Assembly: GCA_023248855.1 (NCBI GenBank) | Contig: JAHFDS010000009.1 | Span: 1-59,786, forward strand | Length of the DNA stretch: 59,786 nucleotides | From: Myxococcales bacterium | Lineage (GTDB): Bacteria > Myxococcota_A > Polyangia > JAHFDS01 | Direction: 5' to 3' | In this document: in pieces, positions 34,495 through 42,747 of the stretch | How positions within the stretch are numbered: position 1 is the first letter of the stretch | Layout: the number at the start of each line of letters is the position of its first letter | Translations under genes and position numbers: made by a program | Notes under the pieces: model-generated | Told to the model about the DNA's origin: nothing | The model's database searches: none | Seen by the model: only the letters and a program-made list of their open reading frames with translations

Positions 34495-35577
34495 TCACAG
34501 CCCGAGCTGCCTCCTAAGGCCCGGCCAGAGCGGCCCGCACACGCGGCCGACGCTGCCGCCGGTCTCGCAGGCGGGGCCCGTGAGCGCGCGCAGGCCTCCC
34601 TTGCCGAGCACCTCCCAGCGCTTCGTGCGACGCCGCGCCGCGATGGCCTGGTCGGTGCGGAGGTCCGCGCACAGCCAGAGCGCGTCGTCCTGGGCCACCA
34701 CGCAGCGGGGATGCACAGGGGCTTGTGTTCGCGTGAAGTGCTGCGCGTCCGTCGCGCGCAGGAGGGCCCCGTCGACGATGGCGTAGGTGGCATCGCGCGC
34801 GATGGCGACCCCGGAGAGCTCCTGGGCCGAGAGCACCACGCGCCACTGCCGCAGCGTGGCGTCCGCGCGCAGGAGCACGGGGCGCTCGTCGACGAAGCCG
34901 GTCGCCAGCACCGGCCCGCCGGCGCGCGCGCCCTGGCCGCCCACCAGGAGGAAGATGAGCCGGGCGCCCGCCGGCAGCTCGACCGCGAGCTCGCGAAAGG
35001 TCGTGCCGTCGTCGGTCGAGCGGTAGAGCCGGTTCGTGCCCTTGCCGATGGCGTCGTACGCCGAGACCAATACCTCGCGCCCACGGACGAGGATCGACTT
35101 GAACCACACGGTGCGCGAGCGCAGCGTCGTCCTGGCGAAGTGGCGGCCGTCGTCGCGGCTCACGTAGAGGCCGTTCTCGACACCGTTCGTGCTGGTGACC
35201 GCCCACACGCGGCCCCGCGGGTCGACGACGACGTGGTCCACGTACATCTTGTCGAGCGGCCCGCCGGCCATCTGGAAGTCGCAGCCGCCGTCGCGCGAGA
35301 TGGCGAGGCCATCGTGCGAGGCCGCGAAGAGCGTGCCCCGTGCCGAGACCGCGTAGGGCGGCTGGTAGGGCGGCTCGTAGCCCACGCCTCCGTGACACGC
35401 CCACCGCCACGCGTGTCCGTCGCGTGACAGGATCGTGCCGATCGGCGTGCCGGCGACGAGCTGTCCGTGCCCGGCGGCGAGCGTCGTCACGTCGGGCACG
35501 TGCCTCGGCTGGGCCCGGGCGGGTGTCCACGCTCCCGCGAGCAGGAGCGCAACGTGAATTGCCTTTGGCGTGCGCAT
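34495..35577 (-). CDS. Secreted beta-propeller protein with BNR/Asp-box repeats
   Basis: 360 aa. Sec signal MRTPKAIHVALLLAGAWTPARA, then repeated Asp-box blades (ISRDGGCDF, VSRDDGRHF, RSTDDGTTF) as in sialidase/YCF48-type propellers; no sialidase Arg triad was identified. Two Cys near the end (ACETGG, RVCGP) could form a disulphide. Function unknown. The start is 20 bp from that of divergent speA; TATATC lies 6 nt before the ATG on this strand. Confidence 0.75.
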   Translation of the reverse strand: MRTPKAIHVALLLAGAWTPARAQPRHVPDVTTLAAGHGQLVAGTPIGTILSRDGHAWRWACHGGVGYEPPYQPPYAVSARGTLFAASHDGLAISRDGGCDFQMAGGPLDKMYVDHVVVDPRGRVWAVTSTNGVENGLYVSRDDGRHFARTTLRSRTVWFKSILVRGREVLVSAYDAIGKGTNRLYRSTDDGTTFRELAVELPAGARLIFLLVGGQGARAGGPVLATGFVDERPVLLRADATLRQWRVVLSAQELSGVAIARDATYAIVDGALLRATDAQHFTRTQAPVHPRCVVAQDDALWLCADLRTDQAIAARRRTKRWEVLGKGGLRALTGPACETGGSVGRVCGPLWPGLRRQLGL

Positions 35578-35583
35578 GCGATC

Positions 35584-35591
35584 GATATACT
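35584..35591. promoter_or_regulatory. Overlapping divergent -10 boxes (propeller gene / speA)
   Basis: GATATACT contains TATACT (35586-35591) for speA and, on the other strand, TATATC (35589-35584) for the propeller gene. Each is followed by exactly 6 nt and then a start codon (GTG 35598; ATG 35577). The spacer between the coding regions is only 20 bp, leaving no space for ribosome sites. The -35 regions would lie inside the opposite genes and are weak (e.g. TTGGCG, 35565-35570). Confidence 0.6.
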
Positions 35592-35597
35592 GCCCTC

Positions 35598-37517
35598 GTG
35601 AGTCAGGCCAAGCTTCCCCGCCGCTGGACGGTCCAGGATTCCCGCGAGCTGTACAACGTCACCAACTGGTCGAACGGATACTTCGGCATCAACGATGCTG
35701 GGCACCTCGTCATGCACCCAGAAGGGGCGCCGGGCCCCTCGCTCGACGTCAAGGAGCTCGTGGACGAGGTCGGCACGCGTGGCATCGGGCTCCCGCTCCT
35801 CATCCGCTTCTCGAACATCTTGAAGGCGCGCATCGTGGAGCTCAACGAGGCGTTCCGCAAAGCGATCGCGGACTACGGCTACGGGGCACCCTACAAGGGC
35901 GTCTATCCGATCAAGGTCAACCAGCACAAGTACATCGTCGAGGAGATCGTCCACTACGGCCGCCAGTACCACTATGGGCTCGAGGCCGGCTCGAAGCCCG
36001 AGCTGCTCGCCGTGATGGCGATGATGGACGACCCCGAGGCGCTCATCGTCTGCAATGGCTACAAGGACGAGGAGTACGTCGAGTCCGCGCTGTACGCGTC
36101 CAAGCTCGGCCGCACCGTCATCATGGTGGTCGAGAAGATGAGCGAGCTCGCCCTCATCCGGTCGGTCTCGGAGCGCACGGGCATCAAGCCGCGCATCGGC
36201 ATGCGCGCCAAGCTCGCGACGCGGGGCTCGGGGCACTGGGAGGCCTCGGGCGGCGACCGCTCGAAGTTCGGCCTCACCGCGCAGGAGCTCATGGAGGCGA
36301 TCGCGTACCTGCGCGAGCACGAGATGCTCGACTCGTTCGAGCTGCTCCACTTCCACCTCGGCAGCCAAATCTCCGCCATCCGTTCGGTCAAGGACGCGCT
36401 CCGGGAGGCGGTGCGCTTCTACTGTGAGCTGCACAAGCTTGGCGTGCCGCTCAAGTATCTCGACGTCGGCGGTGGCCTCGGCATCGACTACGACGGCTCG
36501 CAGACCAACTTCCAGTCGTCGATGAACTACTCGATGCAGGAGTACGCGAACGACATCGTCTTCCAGACCGGCGACATGTGCAACGAGGCTGGCGTGCCGC
36601 ACCCGACCCTGGTCAGCGAGTCCGGCCGCGCGGTGGTGGCGCACCACTCGATCCTGGTGGTCGACGTGCTCGGGGTCGGCGAGTTCAACGTCGGTAGCCT
36701 CCCGGACTCCCTGCCAGCGACGGTGCCGCCGACGGTGCGCAACCTGTGGGACACCTACCGCGACGTCACGCGCAAGAACGTCATCGAGTCCTATCACGAC
36801 GCGGTCGGCTACAAGGACGAGAGCCTGACGCTGTTCACGCTCGGGCACCTCTCCCTCGAGGAGCGCGTCCTCGCGGAGAAGCTGTTCTGGGCCATCTGCC
36901 AGAAGGTGCAGCGCCTGACGCGCGAGCTGCCGGAGCTACCCGAAGAGCTCGCGGGCCTCGAGCGCTTGCTGTCCGACACGTACTTCTGCAACTTCTCCAT
37001 GTTCCAGTCGGTGCCCGATTCGTGGGCGATCGACATGCTGTTTCCGATCATGCCGATCCACCGGCTCGAGGAAGAACCCACGCACCGCGCGGTGCTGGCG
37101 GACATCACCTGCGACTCGGATGGCAAGATCGACCACTTCATCGACCGCCGGGACGTCAAGGCGGTGCTCGAGCTGCACCCGTTCGTGCCCGACAAGGACT
37201 ACCACGTCGGCATCTTCCTCATCGGCGCGTACCAGGAGATCCTCGGCGACTTGCACAACCTGTTTGGCGACACCAACACGGTGCACGTGTCCCTCGAGGA
37301 GGGCGGTGGCTACCGCATCGACCACGTGGTGGCGGGCGACACGGTGACCGAGGTGCTGAACTACGTGAGCTATTCGCGCGAGGACCTGGTCGTGCGGGTG
37401 CGTCGCGCCGCCGAAGACGCCGTGCGCGCTGGCCGGATGACGCTCGAGGAGACGCGCCGACTGGTCCGCATGTACGAGGGTGGCCTCTCGGGCTACACGT
37501 ATCTCGAACGCGACTAG
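35598..37517 (+). CDS. speA: Biosynthetic arginine decarboxylase
   Basis: PLP enzyme converting arginine to agmatine, the first step of the agmatine route to putrescine. 639 aa from GTG at 35598, close to the 630-660-aa SpeA norm (the frame is open further upstream, antisense to the propeller gene). Alanine-racemase-like barrel with YPIKVNQ (PLP Lys), HFHLGSQ, DVGGGLGIDYDGS, and C-terminal domain with DITCDSDGKID. Likely leaderless (see the overlapping -10 boxes). The TAG stop is in the CTAG of repeat copy 2. No agmatine-using gene adjoins. Confidence 0.96.
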   Translation: MSQAKLPRRWTVQDSRELYNVTNWSNGYFGINDAGHLVMHPEGAPGPSLDVKELVDEVGTRGIGLPLLIRFSNILKARIVELNEAFRKAIADYGYGAPYKGVYPIKVNQHKYIVEEIVHYGRQYHYGLEAGSKPELLAVMAMMDDPEALIVCNGYKDEEYVESALYASKLGRTVIMVVEKMSELALIRSVSERTGIKPRIGMRAKLATRGSGHWEASGGDRSKFGLTAQELMEAIAYLREHEMLDSFELLHFHLGSQISAIRSVKDALREAVRFYCELHKLGVPLKYLDVGGGLGIDYDGSQTNFQSSMNYSMQEYANDIVFQTGDMCNEAGVPHPTLVSESGRAVVAHHSILVVDVLGVGEFNVGSLPDSLPATVPPTVRNLWDTYRDVTRKNVIESYHDAVGYKDESLTLFTLGHLSLEERVLAEKLFWAICQKVQRLTRELPELPEELAGLERLLSDTYFCNFSMFQSVPDSWAIDMLFPIMPIHRLEEEPTHRAVLADITCDSDGKIDHFIDRRDVKAVLELHPFVPDKDYHVGIFLIGAYQEILGDLHNLFGDTNTVHVSLEEGGGYRIDHVVAGDTVTEVLNYVSYSREDLVVRVRRAAEDAVRAGRMTLEETRRLVRMYEGGLSGYTYLERD

Positions 37518-37777
37518 TGCCGCTCGTCAGAAGTTTGACCGGAGTAGGGCTGTGGAGAGAAATCGTCGAACGTCCTGCGTGCGGCACTCGCGAGCGCAGA
37601 GCGCGAGCAAACGAGACACCTAGTGCTGTCCGTGATTCCAGTGGAATCATCTGGTTCGACGAGCGGCCCCAGGTGTTTGTCTTGCGCACGCTTCGCGTGC
37701 GCGAGTGCTGCGGCCAGCTGGCAGGTGATGGCTGCTCCGAGCTCAAATGCCGTCCAACTATTGGCGGGCAGCACTAG
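37514..37777 (+). mobile_element. 264-bp miniature inverted-repeat element, copy 2
   Basis: Same orientation, length and bounding CTAG (37514-37517, 37774-37777) as the copy at 26084-26347, with 7 single-base differences (about 97% identity). It again begins at the stop codon of the preceding gene (speA), and lies between the convergent speA and mnmA. Short frames within it (~82-86 codons, conserved in both copies) are unlike any known protein and probably not expressed. Confidence 0.88.
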
Positions 37778-37801
37778 TTTGGCTTCACCTCGCGCGAACG
37801 A

Positions 37802-38878
37802 TCAGGCGGCGATCCAGCCGCCGCCCATCACCCGGTCGCCTTCGAAGAACACGGCCGCCTGTCCGGCGGCGACGGCCCGCTCGGGCGCGTCGAACGTCAC
37901 CTCCACCGCACGCTCGCCGACCCTGACCAGTGACGCCGGAACCGCAGTGTGGCGGTGCCGGAGCTGCACGAGCGCTCGCGTCGGGAACGCGTCGCACAGC
38001 CAGCGGACGTCGTCGACCTGGATGGTGTCGCGCTGCAGGGCCGACGCTTCCGAGAGGGTGACGCGTCCGCTGCCCGCGTCGATCGCCGTCACGTAGCGCC
38101 TGCCGGCGGCCTCCGAGACCCCGACGCCGCGGCGCTGGCCGATCGTGAAGCGGTGAACACCGTCGTGCTCGCCCAGCACGTGTCCGGCCGCGTCGACCAC
38201 GAGGCCGGCCCGGACGGCGGCTCCGCGCCGCAGAGCCTCGCGCGCGACGAACGACGCATGATCGCCATCAGGCACGAAGCAGATCTCCTGCGACTCCGCC
38301 TTGTCTGCGTTCGGAAGCCCGAGCGACCGGGCCTGCTCGCGCACGGCGTCCTTTTGGAGCTCGCCTAGCGGGAAACGAAGGTGGGGCAGGGCACCTGGTG
38401 GGAGCGCGAACAGGAAGTACGCCTGATCCTTGGCCGCGCTGGCCCCTCGATGCAGGTTCGGTCGCCCCGTTCGATCGTGCTCGATGCGCGCGTAGTGCCC
38501 GGTCGCGAGCGCGTCCGCGCCGAGGGCCCGGGCGTGGCGGAGCAGGGGACCGATCTTGACGTGCTCGTTGCAGCGCACGCAGGGATTCGGCGTGCGCCCG
38601 GCCAGGTACTCGCTCACGAAGTCCTCGATCACCCTCGCGCGAAAGCGCTCGGCGTCGTCGATCACGTAGTAGGGGATGTCGAGGTGCGCGGCCACGCGCC
38701 TCGCGTCCTCGAGATCACGCGGTCCGCAGCAGCGGCCCACCGCGGCGGGGGTGCCCCCCGCGTCGTAGAGCCGCATCGAGAGCCCGATCACCCGATGGCC
38801 CGCCGCGACGAGGAGCGCGGCAGCCGTGGCGCTGTCCACGCCGCCCGACAGGCCCACCGCGATGGTCTCGCGTGTCAT
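37802..38878 (-). CDS. mnmA: tRNA-specific 2-thiouridylase MnmA
   Basis: Thiolates U34 of Lys, Glu and Gln tRNAs. 358 aa: PP-loop [13 protein letters not shown] near residue 8, [17 protein letters not shown] with the catalytic Cys, [20 protein letters not shown] with the second Cys, and a C-terminal beta-barrel domain. ATG overlaps the rlmE stop by 4 bp, so two RNA-modification genes are coupled. Confidence 0.96.
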   Translation of the reverse strand: MTRETIAVGLSGGVDSATAAALLVAAGHRVIGLSMRLYDAGGTPAAVGRCCGPRDLEDARRVAAHLDIPYYVIDDAERFRARVIEDFVSEYLAGRTPNPCVRCNEHVKIGPLLRHARALGADALATGHYARIEHDRTGRPNLHRGASAAKDQAYFLFALPPGALPHLRFPLGELQKDAVREQARSLGLPNADKAESQEICFVPDGDHASFVAREALRRGAAVRAGLVVDAAGHVLGEHDGVHRFTIGQRRGVGVSEAAGRRYVTAIDAGSGRVTLSEASALQRDTIQVDDVRWLCDAFPTRALVQLRHRHTAVPASLVRVGERAVEVTFDAPERAVAAGQAAVFFEGDRVMGGGWIAA

Positions 38879-39495
38879 CTGGAGAGGCTCGCCGGTGCGC
38901 CTCGGAAGCGCAAGCCCGCGAGGTAGATCTCGAGGCTCTCCTTGCGGGAGCTCTCGGGCTTGACGACCTTGGCCTCGGCGAAGCGGTCTCGCAGGAGCTT
39001 CTGCAGTCGCTGGAAGTCTGGACCCTGGAAGAGCTTGCCGACGAAGCTCCCGCCGGGCGCGAGGGTGGCGAGCGAGATCTCGAGCGCGCGCTCGAACAGG
39101 GCCTCGGAGCGCGCCTGATCGAGCGAGCGGATGCCGCTCGTGTCGGGCGCCATGTCGCTGAGCACCACGTCGAACCGATCGAGCTCTCCGAGCAGCGTGC
39201 CCGGCGCGATCGACATGACGTCTCCCACGAGGACGCGTGCGCCGGGGATCTCGATCTCGAGCGACGTCCGGTCGAGACCCACCAGTGGCGCCGCCTCTCC
39301 ACAGATCTTGCGCGCGTACTGCAACCAGGAGCCCGGCTTGCAGCCGAGGTCGAGCACCCGCGCCCCCTTGCGGAGCAAGTGCAGCTTCTGGTCGATCTGC
39401 TCGAGCTTGAATACCGCGCGCGCAGCGAAGCCGCCCTTCTGGGCGCGCTGGTAGAACGCGTCGTGTCGGTTCCGGCGGTCGCCGAGCCTGGACAT
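38875..39495 (-). CDS. rlmE: 23S rRNA (U2552) 2'-O-methyltransferase RlmE
   Basis: FtsJ/RrmJ family, late 50S maturation. 206 aa: [14 protein letters not shown] (Lys of the K-D-K-E tetrad), SAM motif [24 protein letters not shown] (Asp), GKLFQGPDF (Lys), [10 protein letters not shown] (Glu). All catalytic residues present. Preceded by the inverted repeat GGCTC-GCTAGG-GAGCC (39496-39511), which abuts the ATG and could mask initiation. Confidence 0.95.
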   Translation of the reverse strand: MSRLGDRRNRHDAFYQRAQKGGFAARAVFKLEQIDQKLHLLRKGARVLDLGCKPGSWLQYARKICGEAAPLVGLDRTSLEIEIPGARVLVGDVMSIAPGTLLGELDRFDVVLSDMAPDTSGIRSLDQARSEALFERALEISLATLAPGGSFVGKLFQGPDFQRLQKLLRDRFAEAKVVKPESSRKESLEIYLAGLRFRGAPASLSR

Positions 39496-39516
39496 GGCTC
39501 GCTAGGGAGCCGCTGA

Positions 39517-39539
39517 GCCCTTCGCGCGCGGCGAAGGGC
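39517..39539 (-). terminator. Strong hairpin between rplC and rlmE
   Basis: GCCCTTCGC (39517-39525) and GCGAAGGGC (39531-39539) form a perfect 9-bp stem with a 5-nt loop 6 bp after the rplC stop. There is no U-run on the minus strand, so it may act as partial terminator or mRNA-end stabiliser, lowering rlmE-mnmA relative to rplC. Confidence 0.45.
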
Positions 39540-39545
39540 GAGCGG

Positions 39546-40301
39546 TTACTTCTTGGCGGCTTTCTTCGCGCCTGCGGCGGCCTTCGAGGCCTTCATCGGG
39601 TTCTTCGAAGCCGTCTCTTGCATCTCGACCTTGGCGCGCCAGTTCTGGGTGGGCTTCTTGACGGCGCCACGAACGACCAGATAGCCGTTCTTGCCGCCAG
39701 GCACCGCGCCGCGGAGCAGGAGGAGCCCCTCTTCCGCCATGATCTTCATGAGCGCGACGCTCTGCATGGTCATGTTCGCATCGCCCATGTGACCGGACAT
39801 GCGCTTGCCCTTGTGAACGCGGCCGGGTGTGAGGCGGCAGCCGATGGAGCCACCGTGGCGGAAGAACTCGTGCGTGCCATGCGTCCGCTTGAAACCCGGC
39901 ATTCCGTGGCGCTTCATGACGCCCTGGTAGCCCTTGCCCTTGGTGCGGCCGCTGACGTCGACGAAACCGCCCTCGTGGAATAGCTTCGAGAGGTCCACCT
40001 TCTGGCCGATCTCGTAGCCCTCGAGCGCCTTGACGTCGGCGACGCGCAGCTCGCGCACGAAACGCAGCGCCGGGACCTCGGCCTTCTTGAAGCGGCCCTC
40101 GTCGGGCTTGTTGGTCACGCGCCAAGGCTTCTCGTCGAAGCCGAGGATCAGGGCCGCGTAGCCGTCCTTGTCGGGCGTCCGCTTGCCGAGCACCGCGCCG
40201 CCCGCCTGAACGACGGTGACGGGGATGCGCATGCCGTTGTCGATGAAGATCTGGGTCATGCCGAGCTTCTTGCCCAGGACGCCCATACGATGAGTGGACA
40301 T
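39546..40301 (-). CDS. rplC: 50S ribosomal protein L3, outside the S10 cluster
   Basis: 251 aa: MGVLGKKLGMTQIF, SGRTKGKGYQGVMKRHGMPGF, HGTHEFFRHGGSIGCRLTPGRVHKGKRMSGHMG, PGGKNGYLVVRG. Full-length uL3 with the long central loop that reaches the peptidyl-transferase centre; the C-terminus has an extra Ala/Lys tail (KASKAAAGAKKAAKK). In most bacteria rplC is the second gene of the S10 operon; here its neighbours are rlmE and a protease. Own strong promoter at 40338-40366 and a GGAG site. Confidence 0.95.
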   Translation of the reverse strand: MSTHRMGVLGKKLGMTQIFIDNGMRIPVTVVQAGGAVLGKRTPDKDGYAALILGFDEKPWRVTNKPDEGRFKKAEVPALRFVRELRVADVKALEGYEIGQKVDLSKLFHEGGFVDVSGRTKGKGYQGVMKRHGMPGFKRTHGTHEFFRHGGSIGCRLTPGRVHKGKRMSGHMGDANMTMQSVALMKIMAEEGLLLLRGAVPGGKNGYLVVRGAVKKPTQNWRAKVEMQETASKNPMKASKAAAGAKKAAKK

Positions 40302-40337
40302 GATCGAACGCTCCTTCGGTGCTCCAGAAGAGAGGGT

Positions 40338-40366
40338 TAGCTACACCCGGTGGCCAGAACTGTCAA
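40338..40366 (-). promoter_or_regulatory. rplC promoter
   Basis: On the minus strand TTGACA (40366-40361), exactly 17 bp, TAGCTA (40343-40338): perfect -35 and a 4/6 -10. Gives a ~30-nt leader with GGAG ahead of the ATG. Strongest-looking promoter in the window. Confidence 0.75.
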
Positions 40367-40411
40367 GAGATACCGGAGGCTGCGCAGTGGAGCAGGGAAG
40401 GCGGCCGATCG

Positions 40412-41842
40412 TCAGTCACCGAGCTGGACGGACCAGAGGTTCAGCGTGCCGACATCCTGGGCCGCCACGTCGGCGACCTTGAGGGTCCAGGTGCCCGCGC
40501 CGTCCGTGTCCTGGAAGTCCGCGAGCGTGAAGGTCTTCTTGAGGTCGTCGTCCGAGCCCCCTTGCTGGTCCAGGAGGGTCGCGGTCTTGCCGCCGTGCGT
40601 CAGCTGCAGAACGAGATCGCCGACATAGGGGTGGGTGATGTCGACGGTCACGGTCACGCGGCCCGCCTTGCCGGTGCCGGTCGCGGTGATGTCGCTCGTG
40701 ATACCCGCGCGATCACCATCGGGGATCCCGGCCGCCGGGCGCGCCTCGAAGCGGCGACCGGTCGGGGGTGGCGGCGGGGGCGGGGTCACGGTGGGGACAT
40801 CGCTCGTGTAGGCCGAGCCGTAGTCGTCCACGTAGCGCATCGACAGGTAGCCGTAGCCGGCGCCATTCGGATTCGTCACACCGAAGCGCGTGGTGCCCCA
40901 GCTGTTCTTGAAGATCCAGAAGCCCTTCTCGGTGCGGGCCTTGCCGTCCGCCCCGAGCACCGGCTTGCCGTCCTTGTCGACGATCGGGAGCTCGACGGTG
41001 TCGTCCCAGCCGACGATGAGGATGGAGTGCCCTGCGCGCTGCTTGTGGCTCTCGGTGACGTCGTCGTCGTTCGGCGAAAGGACGATGCCCTGGCGGAAGG
41101 ACTCGGCGTTGACCGGGAGCTTGGACAGGCGGTGGTTCCAGGCCTGGTAGAAGAAGTCGAGGCCGACGATGACGCCGGTCTTCTTGCGGAAGAGACGGTC
41201 CTTGAGGTCTCGCGTCGACACGTAGCGCCCCGCAGGCAGCTTGACCTTCTGGGCCATCCGCGCGCCGGCCGGAGGCTCGCCGTTCGTGTAGCACTTGGTC
41301 GGCTGGTTCTCGGCCTCGTCATCGTCCTTGCATTCGGGATCGTTGGCGCTGGTCCAGCCGTAGCTCTCGTAGGGCCACGCGGCTTCCTCGACGATGCCAA
41401 AGCGCGAGATGGCGCGCAGGTTGGCGTCGGCGGAGGATCCGCCCGAGTGCGGGAACGAGCCGACCTCGTTCTTGACCGACCACTGCAGGTACTGCTCCGA
41501 GAAGTCGGGCGTGGCCACGCCGGCCTTGATGTAGAGGTGCTCCATCAGCGCCACGGTCGAGAAGATGGAGCAGACGCCCCGGCTGGCCTGATTGCGCACC
41601 GGCGATTGCTCTCGCAGCAGATCGGAGAACTTGGCAGGATAGACCGCATCGGCCTTGCCCTCGGTCGGCAGCGTCCGGTTGTCGGGCGCACCTGCGAAGA
41701 CCGATTCGTAGGACGACAGCCTGGCGTCGTCCTCGGCGTCGCTCCATTCGGGTGCCGGACGGCCGTCGGCGCCACAGCCGACGGAAATGGCGCACAGGAG
41801 GGCGAGGGCGCCGAGCTTCTTGAATGGATTCAGGTTCAGCAT
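40412..41842 (-). CDS. Papain-like (C1A) protease lipoprotein with P-domain
   Basis: 476 aa from ATG at 41842 (GAGGG ~10 nt upstream; earlier in-frame ATGs at 41872 and 41932). Lipoprotein-like signal ending SVGC (Cys23), propeptide-like spacer, and C1A catalytic domain with oxyanion Q85 (SPVRNQASRGVCS), nucleophile C91, H272 (AGHSILIVGW) and N313 (FKNSWGT). A Pro-rich linker (TPPPPPPPTG) connects to a proprotein-convertase P-domain (~residues 365-476: ITHPYVGDLVLQLTHGG, GAGTWTLKVADVA). Predicted surface or secreted protease, role unknown; predation or matrix turnover is speculative. Confidence 0.87.
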   Translation of the reverse strand: MLNLNPFKKLGALALLCAISVGCGADGRPAPEWSDAEDDARLSSYESVFAGAPDNRTLPTEGKADAVYPAKFSDLLREQSPVRNQASRGVCSIFSTVALMEHLYIKAGVATPDFSEQYLQWSVKNEVGSFPHSGGSSADANLRAISRFGIVEEAAWPYESYGWTSANDPECKDDDEAENQPTKCYTNGEPPAGARMAQKVKLPAGRYVSTRDLKDRLFRKKTGVIVGLDFFYQAWNHRLSKLPVNAESFRQGIVLSPNDDDVTESHKQRAGHSILIVGWDDTVELPIVDKDGKPVLGADGKARTEKGFWIFKNSWGTTRFGVTNPNGAGYGYLSMRYVDDYGSAYTSDVPTVTPPPPPPPTGRRFEARPAAGIPDGDRAGITSDITATGTGKAGRVTVTVDITHPYVGDLVLQLTHGGKTATLLDQQGGSDDDLKKTFTLADFQDTDGAGTWTLKVADVAAQDVGTLNLWSVQLGD

Positions 41843-41932
41843 GCGCCGTGCCCTCTGCGAGGGCCGTGCCATGCGTGGTCGAATGTAAGTAATGTGAAGG
41901 TGGTGTACGGGGGTGAGGTGCGGACACCGCAA

Positions 41933-41950
41933 CGGCTAGTCGTCTAGCCG
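41933..41950 (-). terminator. Hairpin overlapping the tatD stop codon
   Basis: CGGCTAG-TCGT-CTAGCCG, a perfect 7-bp stem whose arm includes the TatD stop. Followed by no U-run on the minus strand. Probably ends or attenuates the holB-ricT-metG-tatD transcript ahead of the protease gene. Confidence 0.4.
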
Positions 41951-42747
41951 GACCGACGGACCCCAGCGCGCGGCGGTAGCCGGAAAATCGCGCGCGCGTT
42001 GTCGCTGGTGCTGGCAGCCAGGGCGCCCGGCTCCTCGCCGCGCGTGGCTGCGAGCAGCGTCGCCGTGTGGGCCAGGAACGAGGGCTCGTTGCGCTTGCCA
42101 CGGTTCGGGACCGGGGCCAGGAAGGGCGCGTCGGTCTCGATGAGGAGCCGGTCGGCTGGCACGATGCGCGCCGCTTCCCGGAGGGCGTCGGCGGTCTTGA
42201 AGGTGACGATGCCCGAGAAGGAGACGTGGTGGCCGAGCTCGAGGTACGGCGCGGCCTCGGCGGCGGTGCCGGTGAAGCAGTGGATGATGGCGCGCTGGAC
42301 GCCCTCCTCGCGCAGGATGCGCGCCGCCTCGGCGTGGGCGTCGCGGATGTGCACGACGAGGGGCAGGTCACGCTCGATGGCGAGGCGCGCGAAGCGGCGG
42401 AAGGCAGCCTGCTGGAGCTCGCGCGGCGAGTGATCGTAGTGGTAGTCGAGCCCGCTCTCGCCGACGCCGACGACCCGGGGCGCGCGGGCCAGGGCGGCGA
42501 CCGTGGCGAAGTCGGCGTCGGTCATACGCGCGACGTCGTGCGGATGCACGCCCACGGTGGCCCAGACATCCTCGTGGGCTGCCGCAAGGGCCACCGCGCG
42601 GTGGCAGGACTCGAGGTCGCCCGAGGCGCCGATGGCGATCATGCCCTCCACGCCCGCCGCTCGCGCGCGGGCGAGCACGTCGCCGAGGTCCGCATCGAAG
42701 GTCTTCTCGTAGACGTGGCAGTGCGAATCGAAGAGCGCGAGCGTCAC
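41944..42747 (-). CDS. tatD: TatD-family metal-dependent nuclease
   Basis: 267 aa: DSHCHV at the N-terminus, GVHPHD, GESGLDYHYDHS, HIRDAH, IHCFTGT, IETDAPFLAPVPNRGKRNEPS. These are the metal-binding His/Glu/Asp residues of the TatD DNase TIM barrel. Start overlaps the metG stop (ATGA). The metG-tatD pairing is widespread in bacteria; a role in DNA repair or RNA/tRNA quality control is inferred from the family. Confidence 0.94.
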   Translation of the reverse strand: MTLALFDSHCHVYEKTFDADLGDVLARARAAGVEGMIAIGASGDLESCHRAVALAAAHEDVWATVGVHPHDVARMTDADFATVAALARAPRVVGVGESGLDYHYDHSPRELQQAAFRRFARLAIERDLPLVVHIRDAHAEAARILREEGVQRAIIHCFTGTAAEAAPYLELGHHVSFSGIVTFKTADALREAARIVPADRLLIETDAPFLAPVPNRGKRNEPSFLAHTATLLAATRGEEPGALAASTSDNARAIFRLPPRAGVRRSG

